From positions 1 through 6,192 of the forward strand of contig JACNFL010000089.1 of assembly GCA_014384685.1 (NCBI GenBank): a stretch of DNA of 6,192 nt, written 5' to 3'. This DNA comes from Methanobacteriota archaeon (GTDB lineage: Archaea; Thermoplasmatota; Poseidoniia; Poseidoniales; Thalassarchaeaceae). Every line of letters begins with the position of its first letter. Position 1 is the first letter of the stretch. The notes beneath the pieces were generated by a model. It made no database searches and was not told the DNA's origin. It was given only the letters and a program-made list of their open reading frames with translations. This document shows, piece after piece, positions 5,696-6,192 of this stretch. The translations under genes and the position numbers were made by a program.

Positions 5696-6192
5696 TCCAC
5701 CCATCTCTTTCAAACCCAATATCCTCTGCAAATCCGTCTTTAGTATCAGCCATGCCGCCAAATAGATTTTGAGCGAATGAAAGTATGTCAGCCAAACCAT
5801 CTTCTTCTTCACTGGAAAGTGGAATTAAACCCGGTTGCACCTGGCTATGTTGCATCATTCGCAACTGACCAATTGCGAATTCAGTGCGTTGACCTCCGGC
5901 TTCATCGTATAGTGCTGCTTCAAGTGTATCGAGTCTTTCCCCCCACTCTAGGATTCTTTCTAAATCATCAGGCTCAAGAAGATCTGACTTTGAAAGGAAA
6001 TTTGCTGTTGGTAAACCAAGTCTGAAGTGTACAATGTTTGAAAGAAGCATCTGTGAAACAAAACCAGAAGCTGATTGTGAAAGCATTGGGTCGAAAAGGA
6101 ATATCAAGGCAGCTCTACCTTGCCCTAAAACCTCAACAAAATGACTAGATGCCTCACGGAAGGCAAATAATTCAACTTGGCCCGGAGTATCT
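5688..6192 (-). CDS. GPN-loop GTPase, N-terminal part outside the window
   Basis: The frame enters open at the right edge; 167 C-terminal residues are visible, so the P-loop and the Gly-Pro-Asn loop that names the family are not seen. What is seen fits: it opens with DTPGQVELF (G3 motif, typical of GPN GTPases), then LIFLFDP (29-35), LGLPTANFLSKSDLL (58-72) with a G4-type SKSD, and IPLSS (123-127) at the G5 position, followed by a helix and an acidic tail ending DGWND. These proteins are dimeric GTPases. Eukaryotic relatives help assemble RNA polymerase II and bring it into the nucleus; the archaeal role is not settled. A TTG at 6107 would begin after the G3 motif and cannot be the true start. 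The stop overlaps the argF start by eight bases, indicating a shared transcript, although no functional link is evident. Confidence 0.9.
   Translation of the reverse strand, partial: DTPGQVELFAFREASSHFVEVLGQGRAALIFLFDPMLSQSASGFVSQMLLSNIVHFRLGLPTANFLSKSDLLEPDDLERILEWGERLDTLEAALYDEAGGQRTEFAIGQLRMMQHSQVQPGLIPLSSEEEDGLADILSFAQNLFGGMADTKDGFAEDIGFERDGWND

Noticed and set aside
5696..5812. Upstream extension of ornithine carbamoyltransferase to ATG 5812
   Set aside because: It would add 39 residues unlike the family and overlap the GTPase gene by 125 bases; ATG 5695 gives the usual length.

Overview
This window most likely comes from a planktonic euryarchaeon. Marine Group II (Poseidoniales), of an AT-rich lineage, is the best guess. 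The archaeal signs are a UbiA-type enzyme with the motifs of digeranylgeranylglyceryl phosphate synthase (archaeal ether lipids), a GPN-loop GTPase, TATA-like boxes 25-30 nt upstream of starts, an apparently leaderless gene beside a gene with a strong Shine-Dalgarno site, and two tRNAs of archaeal type. The lineage is inferred from the gene mix and base composition; no rRNA or universal marker lies here to settle it.

Layout: (1) Bases 1-2744, minus strand: one long open frame running off the left edge. It encodes a secreted S8-family (subtilisin-like) serine protease of at least 914 residues with D194/H403/N507/S593, a large acidic insertion between the catalytic Asp and His, and a C-terminal region with a second acidic loop. 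The frame was read by hand through the whole interval without a stop. (2) Bases 2745-3263: a 519-base stretch without protein genes. It holds tRNA-Gln(UUG) on plus, tRNA-Glu(CUC) on minus (the two converge), a perfect hairpin next to the protease start, a 12-base palindrome, two phased clusters of a TTTCAS hexamer, and two TATA-like boxes sharing ATATACCG. (3) Bases 3264-4712, plus strand: a three-gene cluster of two small uncharacterised proteins (86 and 87 residues, start and stop overlapping; the second looks like a winged helix) followed by the membrane prenyltransferase. (4) Bases 4745-6192, minus strand, convergent with (3): argF (ornithine carbamoyltransferase), overlapped by 8 bases by an upstream GPN-loop GTPase that enters from the right edge.

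The genes look like ordinary streamlined archaeal housekeeping content (lipid ether formation, arginine synthesis, a GTPase, tRNAs) plus a secreted peptidase, as expected of a protein-degrading marine heterotroph. There is no sign of a mobile element, CRISPR, toxin-antitoxin or defence system. The items most worth a second look are the acidic insertion and the repeated Asn/Asp-rich loop in the protease, the coupled pair of unknown small genes upstream of the lipid gene, and the hexamer clusters between tRNA-Glu and that pair. I did not find a convincing new biological system.
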